Shown here: one piece after another, positions 1-8,794 of the stretch
Position numbering within the stretch: position 1 is the first letter of the stretch
How the letters are laid out: every line of letters starts with the position of its first letter
DNA from: Dehalococcoidales bacterium
GTDB taxonomy: Bacteria; Chloroflexota; Dehalococcoidia; E44-bin15
Direction: 5' to 3'
NCBI GenBank assembly: GCA_012974295.1
Contig: JAAXQM010000278.1
Span: 1 to 24,611, forward strand
Length of the DNA: 24,611 nucleotides
Program-made: the position numbers and the translations under genes
Notes under the pieces: generated by a model
What the model saw: the letters and a program-made list of their open reading frames with translations, nothing else
Database searches by the model: none
What the model was told of the DNA's origin: nothing

Positions 1-6
1 CCCCCG

Positions 7-22
7 GCAGGAAGTATCCTGC
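7..22. repeat. short perfect hairpin downstream of dsrK
   Basis: The arms GCAGGA (7-12) and TCCTGC (17-22) are perfectly complementary around a 4-base loop. It lies 73 bases beyond the dsrK stop. No T-run follows on the minus strand, so it is not a convincing intrinsic terminator. The 94 bases left of dsrK hold no open start of any length on the minus strand, so the next gene does not begin inside the window. Confidence 0.3.
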
Positions 23-94
23 AACTCTTTCTCAGCAGTCTCTTACATTGAAGCTATTGTTGGGGTTTTTTCATATTTCGAGCGTTGTTCTGAT

Positions 95-1705
95 TTATGC
101 TGTCAACTCATCCAGGTCCAGGTACGGCTGCTTAATATCAACCATCGCGTTTACGATGAATTCAACTGCGCCTGTATAACCGATACCGCATTTTGGCCCG
201 AGCTCATAGTAGCGGAACAGGTCCCGTATCTGGCCTTTGCAGTTGGAGCACGGAGCACTTAGGAGTTTCTTAATGTCCGGGCTTATCTCATCCTGGAAGG
301 CGTCTACGACCTGCTTCACCTTCATCCTTCCGGATATCGCCATTTTCCAGTCAGGGAAGTTCATGCCCTGCATGATAGCGAACCCGCTTCCACCGCCACA
401 GCAGTAGTTATCTACTCCGTGAGGGGTCATCTCCCGGAACTGCGGGCAGAGCTCCCTAAGTATTCTTCTCTGTGGCTCGACAATACCCATCAGCCTGACC
501 ATGTTGCACGGATCATGCAGGGTAACGGGGAAGTTATTCTTTTGTGGGTCAAGCTTGAGCTTTCCGCTGAAGACTATTTCCTCCAGTAACGGGAAACAGC
601 TCTCTCTAGGAACGTTCATTTCCCCGGTTAATACTCTGTCAGAGATAACAATCATCGCCTTGTGTGCGTGTCCACACTCCCCTACCATGATTTTCTTCAC
701 ACCCAGCTCTTTGGCAGTTTGTGCATGTTTAAGCACTACTCTGGCAAGCTGGAAATCGTCGTACCATAGACCGTAGTTAACCGCATCATAGGACACAAGG
801 TCGCTCGACAGCGTGTAATTTATCCCGGCAGCATCGAAGATTATGGCAAAGGCCGCGGGGTTCTCCGGCCAAGCCAGGTACTCCCCGGCATTGTGAATGA
901 GCAGGATATCCGCACCTTTCTTGTCAACGGGTATCTTTATCTTCTTCCCCGTCTTTTCCTCTATCTCCTCCTCCATGAACTCAATGATATCGGCGAGAGC
1001 AGCGGGGTTCATGCCCGTGCTGGAACCAACTTTCAGCTGCTGCACGCTGCCTTTTTCATGCAACTCCGGGGCTGCAATGCCGAGTTCCTGACTGAATAAC
1101 TTTCTGATTTCATGACTTATCAAGCCGTTGTCAACGCCCATAGGACAGGTCTGGGCGCACCTCCTGCACAGTGTGCACCTGTAGGCTGATTCGATGAGTC
1201 TGGCTAAAGCAGTCCAGTTGAGCTCGAAGTCGTCCCCGGTGAGACGGTCGAAGATACCCTCACCATCGATGTACTTATGGACGATCTTGCGCAGGACCTC
1301 CGAGCGATAGGTGGGCCTGTAGACTTCCTGCTTGCCGCTACCAACATATACGGGGCAGGCGTCATTACACGTCTGACACTTGGCACAATACTTCAGCGAG
1401 AGCAGGAGAGGCTGCAGGAACGTCCAGTTGTTCTCCTTAGAAAGCAGCTTCTTAAGCCCCTCAAGGAAGGCCTTGACCATCCTTTCCTCCTCCTCCTTAC
1501 TCTCGGGCTTGAGCATGCCCACGCCACAGACGCCGTCCAGTGAGCACTCATACCTGCACTTCTGATCCTCCGTAAGGGACTTCATCGGTTTCAGACCGTC
1601 CTCAGTGAGCGGGTAGGGGAGAGGCATCAGGTCCTTTAGGTCAAGCGTAGCCATCTGTTCGCTTGGTTTGCTGATATCTGCTACTTTAGTTTTTTTCTTA
1701 CTCAT
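95..1705 (-). CDS. dsrK: DsrK-like HdrD-type iron-sulfur protein of the DsrMK(JOP) complex
   Basis: Catalytic-type subunit of the sulfite-reduction-associated membrane complex. In known systems DsrK takes electrons from the quinone side through DsrM and is thought to reduce the DsrC trisulfide/disulfide in the cytoplasm. The 536-residue protein has two 4Fe-4S motifs, C107/C110/C113/C117 and C177/C180/C183/C187, each followed by Pro. A C-terminal HdrB/D-like CCG region has C400, C435-C436 and C486/C489, and C344 lies in a GECGHA motif; these are the expected ligands of a non-cubane 4Fe-4S cluster. Three further cysteines (C50, C54, C60) lie near the N terminus. The ATG overlaps the end of dsrM by 8 bases and has a GAGGTG ribosome site 7 bases upstream. 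A generic HdrD family member is the alternative; the pairing with a NarI-like cytochrome b in the sulfate locus favours DsrK. Confidence 0.85.
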   Translation of the reverse strand: MSKKKTKVADISKPSEQMATLDLKDLMPLPYPLTEDGLKPMKSLTEDQKCRYECSLDGVCGVGMLKPESKEEEERMVKAFLEGLKKLLSKENNWTFLQPLLLSLKYCAKCQTCNDACPVYVGSGKQEVYRPTYRSEVLRKIVHKYIDGEGIFDRLTGDDFELNWTALARLIESAYRCTLCRRCAQTCPMGVDNGLISHEIRKLFSQELGIAAPELHEKGSVQQLKVGSSTGMNPAALADIIEFMEEEIEEKTGKKIKIPVDKKGADILLIHNAGEYLAWPENPAAFAIIFDAAGINYTLSSDLVSYDAVNYGLWYDDFQLARVVLKHAQTAKELGVKKIMVGECGHAHKAMIVISDRVLTGEMNVPRESCFPLLEEIVFSGKLKLDPQKNNFPVTLHDPCNMVRLMGIVEPQRRILRELCPQFREMTPHGVDNYCCGGGSGFAIMQGMNFPDWKMAISGRMKVKQVVDAFQDEISPDIKKLLSAPCSNCKGQIRDLFRYYELGPKCGIGYTGAVEFIVNAMVDIKQPYLDLDELTA

Positions 1706-2627
1706 CCTTTTTCACCTCGGATTCAACGTCACTTGTTGCGACCTCAACCCACGTCTTTCCGGTCTGGATATGAGGTGCTGACCAGGTCACAGTCTGTCCC
1801 AGCAGAGCCTGCAGCTTCTTCTCGATTTTGCTGCCTCTTAAATTCGGGGCGTCGTTCCAGCGCACCGCGAAGTAGGCGAAGAACTTGGTCGCATAGTGCA
1901 TGGCCTGCGTTGACGGCATATAGAACAGGAACATGGCGAAGAGCACAGCGTGAGCGACCAGCGCCGGGTCAACGGGTACAACATCGAATGTAAATACACC
2001 AGAGTAGAATTCTCTGTACACAGCGAAAGTGGGATCGTACACTGCCCAGGCAATTAATCCGCTGAGGAACACGAAGAAATAGAATACATAGCTGAAGTAG
2101 TTCTTTAGTGAGGCAAAGAGATTTAGATCCCGGTCAGCCAGCCTTTTTATCATTACACCAATGCTGCCAAGACAACCCAGTCCAAAGCCGGCTACACCGA
2201 CCACCAGCGTCAGGTAGTACAGTATAAGAACGCCGACATTTGACGATTCGGCGGAGATATCAGCACCGGCGATCATGGCGATGGCACCAATAGCAACCAA
2301 ACCATGGAATGTTACAATGAGGTAGAACCCGACATGCCACATATAAAGAACTACCCAGTATGCTCTGTTCAGCTTGAAGTATTGGAAGAAAGTCAGGTAG
2401 TCCTTTACTATGAATAGTACATCTTTAAGTAAGTTCTTATTCCGCTCCTTGGTCGACCAATCAGTCTCCTCCAGGTAGGACTTCCCTTCGTCATGCGGAA
2501 CCGGATACAGCTCCCACCTCAGGTGGGCTGGCATCCGCATGTATTTCATCACTCTATATGTGTAAGTTCCAGCGATATATAAATATGATGCTATAACCAG
2601 TACATACAGAAATATTATAGGGTCCAT
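1698..2627 (-). CDS. dsrM: DsrM-like cytochrome b (NarI-type) membrane subunit
   Basis: Membrane anchor that oxidises menaquinol and passes electrons to DsrK. The 309-residue protein starts with a transmembrane segment at about residues 4-24 and has further hydrophobic helices in the stretches with YMWHVGFYLIVTFHG, NVGVLILYYLTLVVGVAGF, YVFYFFVFLSGLIAWAVY and HAVLFAMFLFYMPSTQAMH. Histidines in the second and last of these are plausible b-haem ligands, as in NarI/DsrM. The ATG has GGAGGT 9 bases upstream. The stop overlaps the dsrK start by 8 bases, so the two are translationally coupled. A 230-base gap separates it from qmoC, and that gap contains a strong promoter with a Crp/Fnr-type site, so dsrMK can be transcribed apart from the upstream genes. 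It could be annotated only as a respiratory nitrate reductase gamma-like protein; context supports DsrM. Confidence 0.82.
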   Translation of the reverse strand: MDPIIFLYVLVIASYLYIAGTYTYRVMKYMRMPAHLRWELYPVPHDEGKSYLEETDWSTKERNKNLLKDVLFIVKDYLTFFQYFKLNRAYWVVLYMWHVGFYLIVTFHGLVAIGAIAMIAGADISAESSNVGVLILYYLTLVVGVAGFGLGCLGSIGVMIKRLADRDLNLFASLKNYFSYVFYFFVFLSGLIAWAVYDPTFAVYREFYSGVFTFDVVPVDPALVAHAVLFAMFLFYMPSTQAMHYATKFFAYFAVRWNDAPNLRGSKIEKKLQALLGQTVTWSAPHIQTGKTWVEVATSDVESEVKKDE

Positions 2628-2655
2628 CTACAACTTACCTCCAACCAGCCTATTC

Positions 2656-2661
2656 ATTATA
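2656..2661 (-). promoter_or_regulatory. -10 element (perfect TATAAT) of the dsrMK promoter
   Basis: On the minus strand this is exactly TATAAT. It predicts a transcript start near 2649-2650, giving a 5' leader of about 22 bases that contains the dsrM ribosome site GGAGGT. The matching -35 position (about 2679-2684) reads ATAGCC, unlike TTGACA, which fits a promoter that needs an activator. Confidence 0.6.
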
Positions 2662-2683
2662 GTTACACGTTAACATATGGCTA

Positions 2684-2699
2684 TGTGATAAATATCACA
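2684..2699 (-). promoter_or_regulatory. Crp/Fnr-family (HcpR-like) operator upstream of dsrMK
   Basis: TGTGAT-AAAT-ATCACA is a perfect 6+4+6 palindrome that matches TGTGA-N6-TCACA, the consensus of Crp and of the HcpR regulators known in sulfate reducers. Its centre lies at about -42 relative to the start predicted from the TATAAT at 2656-2661, the class II activator position. Which regulator binds is not shown; none of the Crp/Fnr family is encoded in the window. Confidence 0.65.
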
Positions 2700-2857
2700 A
2701 ACTAAGAATTACAAATATGATCCATCCAATTTTTATAGTTTCAGGAAAGGGATAATACCTCAGGTCCTACTAATTGCTAACACCGGGGACAGTTATAGTA
2801 AATGTTTATATCCCCACGGTATTAAGTTTACTACTATGAATTATATCCCTTTGAACC

Positions 2858-4033
2858 CTATATTTCAATTTCACTATCTCGTATTTTTCTAGGCTTCGGG
2901 CTAAGTGTCTTTTTACCTCCCATATTATTACTATCCGCGTATAGAATGGCAAGAGACCTATACAATATATGAGCAAGTTTGGAATACGGGAAATAAGCTA
3001 TACCGTAGAATACCAATACTAAATGAATGAAGTAGAGCACATAAGCAGCGGTAGCAAGATCGGCTAACCTTAACACCTCTGTTAAAATGCCTAAGCTGGT
3101 AACTATAAGGATTAGAATTACAAGATTCCAATCAAGATAACTACTGTTTCCTGTGGCTTTTCCTGCACTTAGCCTCCTCACTATTATCAGCAAACACCCG
3201 GTAATAACGGCTATAGCGCCCAGATTAGCGATAATCTTCAGCGGGTGATACTGCGCCATGGGAAGCTCGAGACCAACGGTATATGTTCCAATAAAAACGG
3301 ATGCTGTTACCAATGCGAAGGACATACATCCATAGAATATGGCCATATGCGAAAGCATCCTGATCCTTGATGATCCGCACTCATAGAACTTCTTGTGTTG
3401 CAGAAATTCGATAAGTTTAGATATTGCTGAGCCGCTAATGATATCGGTTATAGATGATTTAGGAGAGCCTGTACTTTTCTTCATATCTCTCCAAAATCTG
3501 GAAAGTGACATGGCAACAATGACAAAGATTAGTCCTGTAAGTACTAAGAATACAGGATCAAGAATGATATGGGGCATGAAGTGTTCAAAGACTATTTCAC
3601 CTTCCGGTATTGTCAGGTTCCCCGTTGCTCCCAGTAAGATTAAGAAGAGTACAACGGGAAACAAGAGGAGTAACGGTAGGTATTTTGGGTTGCGAAATGC
3701 TTTTCCGAGGAATGCAGGATTGGCATAATGGCCAAAGCTATAATTACGAAGCGCAGCCAGGACATTCCCGGGACCGGCATCTCTGGGGCAGTGAACTGTA
3801 CAATCGTTGCACTGATGGCACAGCCAGATGTCCGGGTCCCCTAATAGCCTGTCTTTAAGCCCCCACTGAGCCCATAGCATTTCTTTTCTGGGGAAGGGCT
3901 TGTCGTCTGGAGATAGAGTACAGACTACCGAGCACGTGCTGCACTGGAAGCACTTCTTCAGCGATTCCCCACCCAAACCAATTACTTCTTTGGTGAAGTT
4001 GCTATCTGGTTTTATGAGGTCCCGGTTGTTCAT
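2858..4033 (-). CDS. qmoC: QmoC: membrane subunit of quinone-interacting oxidoreductase
   Basis: Membrane subunit that connects menaquinol to QmoAB and thereby to APS reductase. The 391-residue protein is a fusion of an HdrC-like module and an HdrE/NarI-like membrane module. Residues 20-100 hold two 4Fe-4S motifs, C28/C31/C34/C38 and C72/C75/C78/C82. Six hydrophobic helices follow at roughly 116-137, 157-180, 225-250, 263-287, 301-322 and 328-350. Histidines at 229, 263 and 337 are possible haem ligands. Length and architecture match QmoC. It starts 9 bases after the HdrCB-like gene with a close AGGA site, so the genes are co-transcribed. Its HdrC-like module resembles that of the preceding protein (shared LGGE-x-LK-x-C-x-QC pattern). 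Confidence 0.88.
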   Translation of the reverse strand: MNNRDLIKPDSNFTKEVIGLGGESLKKCFQCSTCSVVCTLSPDDKPFPRKEMLWAQWGLKDRLLGDPDIWLCHQCNDCTVHCPRDAGPGNVLAALRNYSFGHYANPAFLGKAFRNPKYLPLLLLFPVVLFLILLGATGNLTIPEGEIVFEHFMPHIILDPVFLVLTGLIFVIVAMSLSRFWRDMKKSTGSPKSSITDIISGSAISKLIEFLQHKKFYECGSSRIRMLSHMAIFYGCMSFALVTASVFIGTYTVGLELPMAQYHPLKIIANLGAIAVITGCLLIIVRRLSAGKATGNSSYLDWNLVILILIVTSLGILTEVLRLADLATAAYVLYFIHLVLVFYGIAYFPYSKLAHILYRSLAILYADSNNMGGKKTLSPKPRKIRDSEIEI

Positions 4034-4042
4034 GCTTCCTAT

Positions 4043-5191
4043 TTAAATCGCTTCGAGCACCAATTCCGAAACATCTTTTATTTCAATGGTGTCTTCTTTT
4101 CCCAACGTGAGCACGCTATCATCGAAGTTGAGCATGCAGTAAGGACAGGCAACAGCCAGAACATCTGCACCAAGCTCAATGGCCTGCTCCAGCCTCCAAT
4201 CACAGAGCCTCTCCCCCTTCGGGGTATCCATCCAGATCCTTCCCCCTCCCCCACCGCAGCAAATTGCGTTCTGTTTTGAATCCTCAAATTCTATCAGCTC
4301 AACGCCGGGGATGGCTTCAAGTACACGGCGTGGTTCATCGTAAATATCATTATGACGCCCCAGATAACAGGGGTCATGATAGACAACCTTCTTTTTTACC
4401 TCCCGGGAGAAATTCAGCTTCTTCTCTTCGAGGAGCTGAGCCCATAATTGTGTGGTGTGGACTACTTCAAATTCAGCTCCCAGCTCCGGATATTCATTCT
4501 TGAAGGTATGATAACAGTGAGGGGAACTGACCAGCACTTTTTTAACCCCACTCTCAGTAAATGTCTGAATGTTGGTATTAGCCAGGCTCTGAAATGTCTC
4601 CTCGCCTCCAGCTTTGCGGACACTCTCTCCACAGCACTTCTCTTTCTCTCCCAGTATCCCAAAATCCATCCCCAATTTCCCTAAAATGTCCGCCGTAGCT
4701 AGAGCCATTCTTTTTACCTTTGCGTCATAAGCCGAGATACAACATGGGAAATAAAGCCATTCAGTTTGTGGAGTGAATGTCTTCACGTCCCTGCCCTGGG
4801 CCCAATCCGCCCGTTTTTCCGGTGCCTCCCCCTGAGGATTACCCAGTGAAGCTATGTTCTTTATGCTGATGCGAAGTGAATCGGGAACTTTGCCCGCCCC
4901 CATCTCTGAAACGACCTTGCGTATTGCTTTCATGACATCTATAGTCTCACCACCCCGCGGGCAGCGCTTAACGCAGGCACCACAGGTAGCGCAGGTCCAG
5001 TTATCTTCATCTTCAAAATCAACAAGACCCAACTGCGCCTGGTGCACTATCTTGCGAACATTGAAATCCCTTACCAGATTCCAGGGGCAAACACCAGTAC
5101 AGGTGCCACACTGATAGCATATCTTTAACTTTTCGCCACCCAACTCCAGTAGAATATCCATCGTTTCTTTATCAGGAGTCGCTAAAGTCAT
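4043..5191 (-). CDS. HdrC-HdrB fusion-like CCG-domain iron-sulfur protein in the Qmo cluster
   Basis: Soluble electron-transfer protein of the heterodisulfide reductase B/C (HdrD) type. The 382 residues contain an HdrC-like part with two 4Fe-4S motifs (C25/C28/C31/C35 and C67/C70/C73/C77). Two CCG domains follow: C150-C151, C186-C187 and C226; then C275, C311-C312, C349 and C352. No membrane segment is seen. In Gram-positive sulfate reducers HdrB and HdrC replace QmoC after qmoAB; here a single fused version sits between qmoB and an intact qmoC. It may accept electrons from QmoB and transfer them to QmoC or to a soluble thiol/disulfide partner; this is inference. The ATG has GGAGG 9 bases upstream. 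A 91-base gap with no evident promoter separates it from qmoB. An ordinary HdrD/GlcF-like protein is the cautious alternative name. Confidence 0.75.
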   Translation of the reverse strand: MTLATPDKETMDILLELGGEKLKICYQCGTCTGVCPWNLVRDFNVRKIVHQAQLGLVDFEDEDNWTCATCGACVKRCPRGGETIDVMKAIRKVVSEMGAGKVPDSLRISIKNIASLGNPQGEAPEKRADWAQGRDVKTFTPQTEWLYFPCCISAYDAKVKRMALATADILGKLGMDFGILGEKEKCCGESVRKAGGEETFQSLANTNIQTFTESGVKKVLVSSPHCYHTFKNEYPELGAEFEVVHTTQLWAQLLEEKKLNFSREVKKKVVYHDPCYLGRHNDIYDEPRRVLEAIPGVELIEFEDSKQNAICCGGGGGRIWMDTPKGERLCDWRLEQAIELGADVLAVACPYCMLNFDDSVLTLGKEDTIEIKDVSELVLEAI

Positions 5192-5282
5192 GTGAACTAT
5201 CCTCCTCTATTCTGTGGCCAGTGGCATGCACAAAATTCAACCGGTCCAATGCCTCCGGCGTAAGTGTTTTATGCCAAGGCTA

Positions 5283-7511
5283 CTAAAAGTCCTTATAGGG
5301 GTTAGGGCCAACTCTTTCTATCGTTTCCAGGAAATCGTCGAAGATTTTAGGTAATTTGTCGTATTCGGATATCGAAAGCTGCCACACCTCAATCCTTTCG
5401 GACTCGAGGACAAGCCTCTGTAATGTCTCTTGCACCTTCTCCATCCTGTAATTTGCCAACTCGCTACCCTTTATGAAGTGACACTGGTAATCATCTCCGT
5501 AATTACACCCTATCATGATTATCCCGTCTATGCCCTTTGACAGGGCATCGGCAATCCAGACAATATTTATCGAACCCAGGCATCTTACCGGGATCACCCT
5601 CACGTATGGATTATAGGTGAGACGATTGATACCGGCCACATCAAGCGCCGGATAGGCATCATTTTCACAGAGAAAGGCGATAACCCTTGGCTTTTCTTCG
5701 TCCTCTTCAGGAACCTCTACAGCCTTGAGCATGGAGCTAATAATGTCAACGGAATAGTCCTTAAATGAGATGATTCTTTCCGGACATGAACCCATGCAGA
5801 TGGCACATCTTCGGCATCGCGTCGGATTGGGTAGAGGATTGAACTTCTCATCTTCATCGTACATACCAAAGGGGCATTCCTCGGTACACCGCTTGCATTG
5901 GGTGCACCTTTGCATAAACAGGTCTGGATAGGTTTGGTCCCATGTCCTTGGATGTACTGCCATGCCCTTGCTACTTTGCTCCACACATTGGATTGCCTTG
6001 AGGGCGGCCCCGGTGGCATCATCAATGCAGGTAGCGCTATCCTCCGGCTGCCTAACGCAACCGGTGGAATAAATCCCCGTTCGCCGCGTCTCATAGGGAA
6101 AGCAAATGAAGTGAGAATCGGGAAATCCATACTTTAAAGTAGGAAGCTCAGGCCCCTGCCGGTATTTAAGCTGGAGGGCGGGAGATGCATAAAAACCTGA
6201 ATCCGCAGCACGCTCAGCAGCCTCTTCACACTTTTCTCCGGAGGATTCCGCCTCTGCCGTAGCTTTCTTTGCCTCTTCAGGCATAGAGTTTGGAACTATC
6301 CCTACGGCAAGAACAACCAGGTCGGCGTTAATACCAATTTTCTCACCCAACAGCGTATCTTCCACCTCCACTGTCAGGCAGCCTCCCCCTTCTGAAATAC
6401 CCTCCACCTCTCCTTTGGTGAAAAATACGGCCTGTTCCTCCTGCACCCTCTTATAGAAATCCTCATATTGGGCTGGTGTTCTTATATCCTTATACAATAT
6501 GTAAACGGACGCATCAGTATTTTTCTCGGTTACATATAGAGCCTGCTTTAGAGAAGTAAGGCAGCAAAAGGAGGAGCAGTAGGGCAGGTGGTTCTCATCC
6601 CGTTGCCCGGCGCACTGGATAAAAGCTACGCTCTCAACCTCTTTCCCATCCGAAGGCCGTTTGATCTTGCCCTGTTGTGCCAGTTCCTCCATCTGGAAGT
6701 TTGTAATAACATCGGGATATTTACCGAAACCCAGATGGTCCAAATTATTGGCCTCGTAGGGCCTGAATCCGGTAGCTTGAATGATAGAGCCAATTCGCAA
6801 ACTCGTCTGGTTACCATTCTGCTTCACGAGAACATCAAACATCCCGGGAGCCCCCGAAGTCTTCTCAATCTCCGCACCGGTAAACACCTTGATTCTGGGG
6901 TTACCTTCTACTTCTTTGATCTTGGCCTCAATGCCGGTATCTTCCAACTGCTGATAAGGGGGATGCTTGGGATATTGTTTGTACAGCTTAGACATCCAGC
7001 CGCCTAGAGACGGACTCTTCTCTACCAGGCAAACCTCATATCCAGCCTTGGCTGCTTCCACAGCCGAGGTCATTCCGCTTATTCCACCCCCAACCACCAG
7101 GATGGTTTTATCAATCGCCTCCTGGTAAGGTTCTGCGGGGAAGACCTTTTGAGCCTTGGCAAGGCCCATCCTTAAATAATCCTCGGCAAGCATCTGTGTG
7201 TTCTCGTCTTGAGGGGTGTGAGACCAGACGACATGTTCCCGCAGATTTACCCTCTCCAGGACAACACCCGAATCATAAGAGAAGATTTCCTGCTGTGCTC
7301 TAGGAGAACAGGCAGCTATAACTACCGTGTTAACACCATCCTCTATATCCTTTGCGATGAGCTGGGCGCCTTCTTTACCGCACAGGAATGGGTGAGTCTT
7401 GCATATCTCAACCTTATATTCCTTGGTGGCTACTTCGGACACCTTGTCCAGGTCGAGCGAATCGCCAATGCTGCAACCACCACATATATAAACTCCCAGT
7501 TTCTTATCCAT
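5283..7511 (-). CDS. qmoB: QmoB: HdrA/MvhD-like flavo-iron-sulfur subunit
   Basis: Flavoprotein subunit of the complex between the quinone pool and APS reductase. From the ATG at 7509-7511 it is 742 residues. It has an HdrA-type N-terminal domain (ICGGCSIG near residues 9-16), then an FAD-binding VVGGGISG near 139-146. Two ferredoxin clusters follow, C536/C539/C542/C546 and C566/C569/C572/C576. An MvhD/FlpD-like C-terminal domain of about 120 residues contains C615, C644, C669 and C677. This order is diagnostic for QmoB rather than QmoA. The frame is open 18 codons further upstream, but the internal ATG is preferred. It has GGAGG 5 bases upstream, begins at the conserved family N terminus, and overlaps the qmoA stop by 8 bases, implying coupled translation. 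Confidence 0.9.
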   Translation of the reverse strand: MDKKLGVYICGGCSIGDSLDLDKVSEVATKEYKVEICKTHPFLCGKEGAQLIAKDIEDGVNTVVIAACSPRAQQEIFSYDSGVVLERVNLREHVVWSHTPQDENTQMLAEDYLRMGLAKAQKVFPAEPYQEAIDKTILVVGGGISGMTSAVEAAKAGYEVCLVEKSPSLGGWMSKLYKQYPKHPPYQQLEDTGIEAKIKEVEGNPRIKVFTGAEIEKTSGAPGMFDVLVKQNGNQTSLRIGSIIQATGFRPYEANNLDHLGFGKYPDVITNFQMEELAQQGKIKRPSDGKEVESVAFIQCAGQRDENHLPYCSSFCCLTSLKQALYVTEKNTDASVYILYKDIRTPAQYEDFYKRVQEEQAVFFTKGEVEGISEGGGCLTVEVEDTLLGEKIGINADLVVLAVGIVPNSMPEEAKKATAEAESSGEKCEEAAERAADSGFYASPALQLKYRQGPELPTLKYGFPDSHFICFPYETRRTGIYSTGCVRQPEDSATCIDDATGAALKAIQCVEQSSKGMAVHPRTWDQTYPDLFMQRCTQCKRCTEECPFGMYDEDEKFNPLPNPTRCRRCAICMGSCPERIISFKDYSVDIISSMLKAVEVPEEDEEKPRVIAFLCENDAYPALDVAGINRLTYNPYVRVIPVRCLGSINIVWIADALSKGIDGIIMIGCNYGDDYQCHFIKGSELANYRMEKVQETLQRLVLESERIEVWQLSISEYDKLPKIFDDFLETIERVGPNPYKDF

Positions 7512-8784
7512 TTTGTCCTCCAGCCACGACAGATTGGATCGCCTTGAGTGCTGCCCCGGTGGCATCCATCACCGAATTGGACACATCGGCTGGCCTCTTG
7601 GAACAGCCAGCAGCATAAATCCCTGGAGGTTGGGAAGCTATGAATCCATAGTCATCATAAGTGATATCGGCAGCTATCTTTATGTCCGCAATTGACGGCA
7701 CTAGGCCGGTAGCCAGAACAACCATCTCAACCGGCTCGCTAACCTTCTTGCCCTGCGCCACGTCCTCGGCCTCGACAGTCAAGTCCTTTGTCTGCGGGTC
7801 CTCTTTAATCTTGGCCACCTTTCCTTTTATCAGGGACAGATTCTCATAGCCCTGCACTTTGCGATAGAAGTCTTCCAGGTATCCGGTGGCGCGTATATCT
7901 ATATAAAAGAGGAAAACCTTTGCATCAGGGTTCTTTTCCTGAATATAGGTGACCTGTTTCAGGGAACCTAAACAGCATACGGCTGAACAATAGGGGAGAT
8001 GATTTACATCTCTGGAGCCGGCGCATTGAACAAAGGCAATGCTTTTCACCTCTTTCCCATCCGAGGGGCGAACTATCTTGCCTTGAGTTGGACCGTCAGT
8101 GGCCGCCATTCTTTCCATCATTACATTAGTTATTACGTTCGGATACTTACCGTAGCCCAGATTATCAAGTTTAGTAGCATCGTACGGCTTCCAACCAGTA
8201 GCCATAACAACTGACCCAACCTTCATGTGTACGCTTTCTGTGGTCATGCTGAGGTCAATAGCCTCATATGGGCAGACAGAAACACATTTAGAACACTCTG
8301 CACCCGTGCAAACCTCGGTATCAATTACATAGTTTGTTGGAAATGACAAAGGGTTGGGTGCATAAATGGCCTTGGTTTTATCCATTCCGTAGTTTAAATC
8401 GTTGAGTCTTTCAACCGGGCAAACCTCAACACACTTTCCACAGGCGGTGCAATTATCATTAACCATGCGTGGGGTCAGCTTGACAGTAACGTCATAATCC
8501 CCCTCTTTCCCCGAAATATTCTCTATTTCCGCAAGGGTAAAGACCTTAATCCTGGGATTTGTTTTTATCCGCCTGAAGTTTATCTCAAGGCCGCAATAAG
8601 GGGCACAAAGCTTAGGGAAATATTGGTTCATCCGGGCTACTCTCCCACCCAGATACGGACTTTTCTCTAATAGAATGACTTCGTACCCAACTTCGGCAGC
8701 CTCAACTGCTGCCGTTATGCCGCTGATTCCTCCCCCTACAACAAGGATGCTGTTCGGAGAGTTTATGCTTTCTACGTTCCCCAT
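7504..8784 (-). CDS. qmoA: QmoA: HdrA-like FAD/iron-sulfur subunit
   Basis: Smaller HdrA-like flavoprotein of the Qmo complex. The 426 residues begin with an FAD dinucleotide fold (VVGGGISG, residues 15-22, with E40 at the end of beta-2). Cysteines C60 and C64 precede two cluster motifs: C112/C115/C118/C122 and a wider C159/C164/C167/C171. The region CAGSRDVNHLPYCSAVCC is shared with QmoB in slightly altered form, showing the two are paralogues. The C terminus ends with the conserved DATGAALKAI signature of the HdrA NAD/FAD fold. GAGGAG lies 6 bases before the ATG and overlaps the stop of the preceding YkgJ-type gene (10-base gap). Confidence 0.92.
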   Translation of the reverse strand: MGNVESINSPNSILVVGGGISGITAAVEAAEVGYEVILLEKSPYLGGRVARMNQYFPKLCAPYCGLEINFRRIKTNPRIKVFTLAEIENISGKEGDYDVTVKLTPRMVNDNCTACGKCVEVCPVERLNDLNYGMDKTKAIYAPNPLSFPTNYVIDTEVCTGAECSKCVSVCPYEAIDLSMTTESVHMKVGSVVMATGWKPYDATKLDNLGYGKYPNVITNVMMERMAATDGPTQGKIVRPSDGKEVKSIAFVQCAGSRDVNHLPYCSAVCCLGSLKQVTYIQEKNPDAKVFLFYIDIRATGYLEDFYRKVQGYENLSLIKGKVAKIKEDPQTKDLTVEAEDVAQGKKVSEPVEMVVLATGLVPSIADIKIAADITYDDYGFIASQPPGIYAAGCSKRPADVSNSVMDATGAALKAIQSVVAGGQNG

Positions 8785-8794
8785 ATAGTTCTCC

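Noticed and set aside
7..22. rho-independent terminator after dsrK
   Set aside because: The hairpin has only six pairs and no T-run on the minus strand; kept only as a repeat.
2782..2820. terminator after qmoC formed by GGGGA/TCCCC arms
   Set aside because: The loop is 21 bases, the outer pairs need a bulge, and no T-run follows on the minus strand.
7512..7565. 18-codon N-terminal extension of qmoB
   Set aside because: It overlaps the conserved end of qmoA, and the ATG at 7509-7511 has GGAGG at proper spacing.
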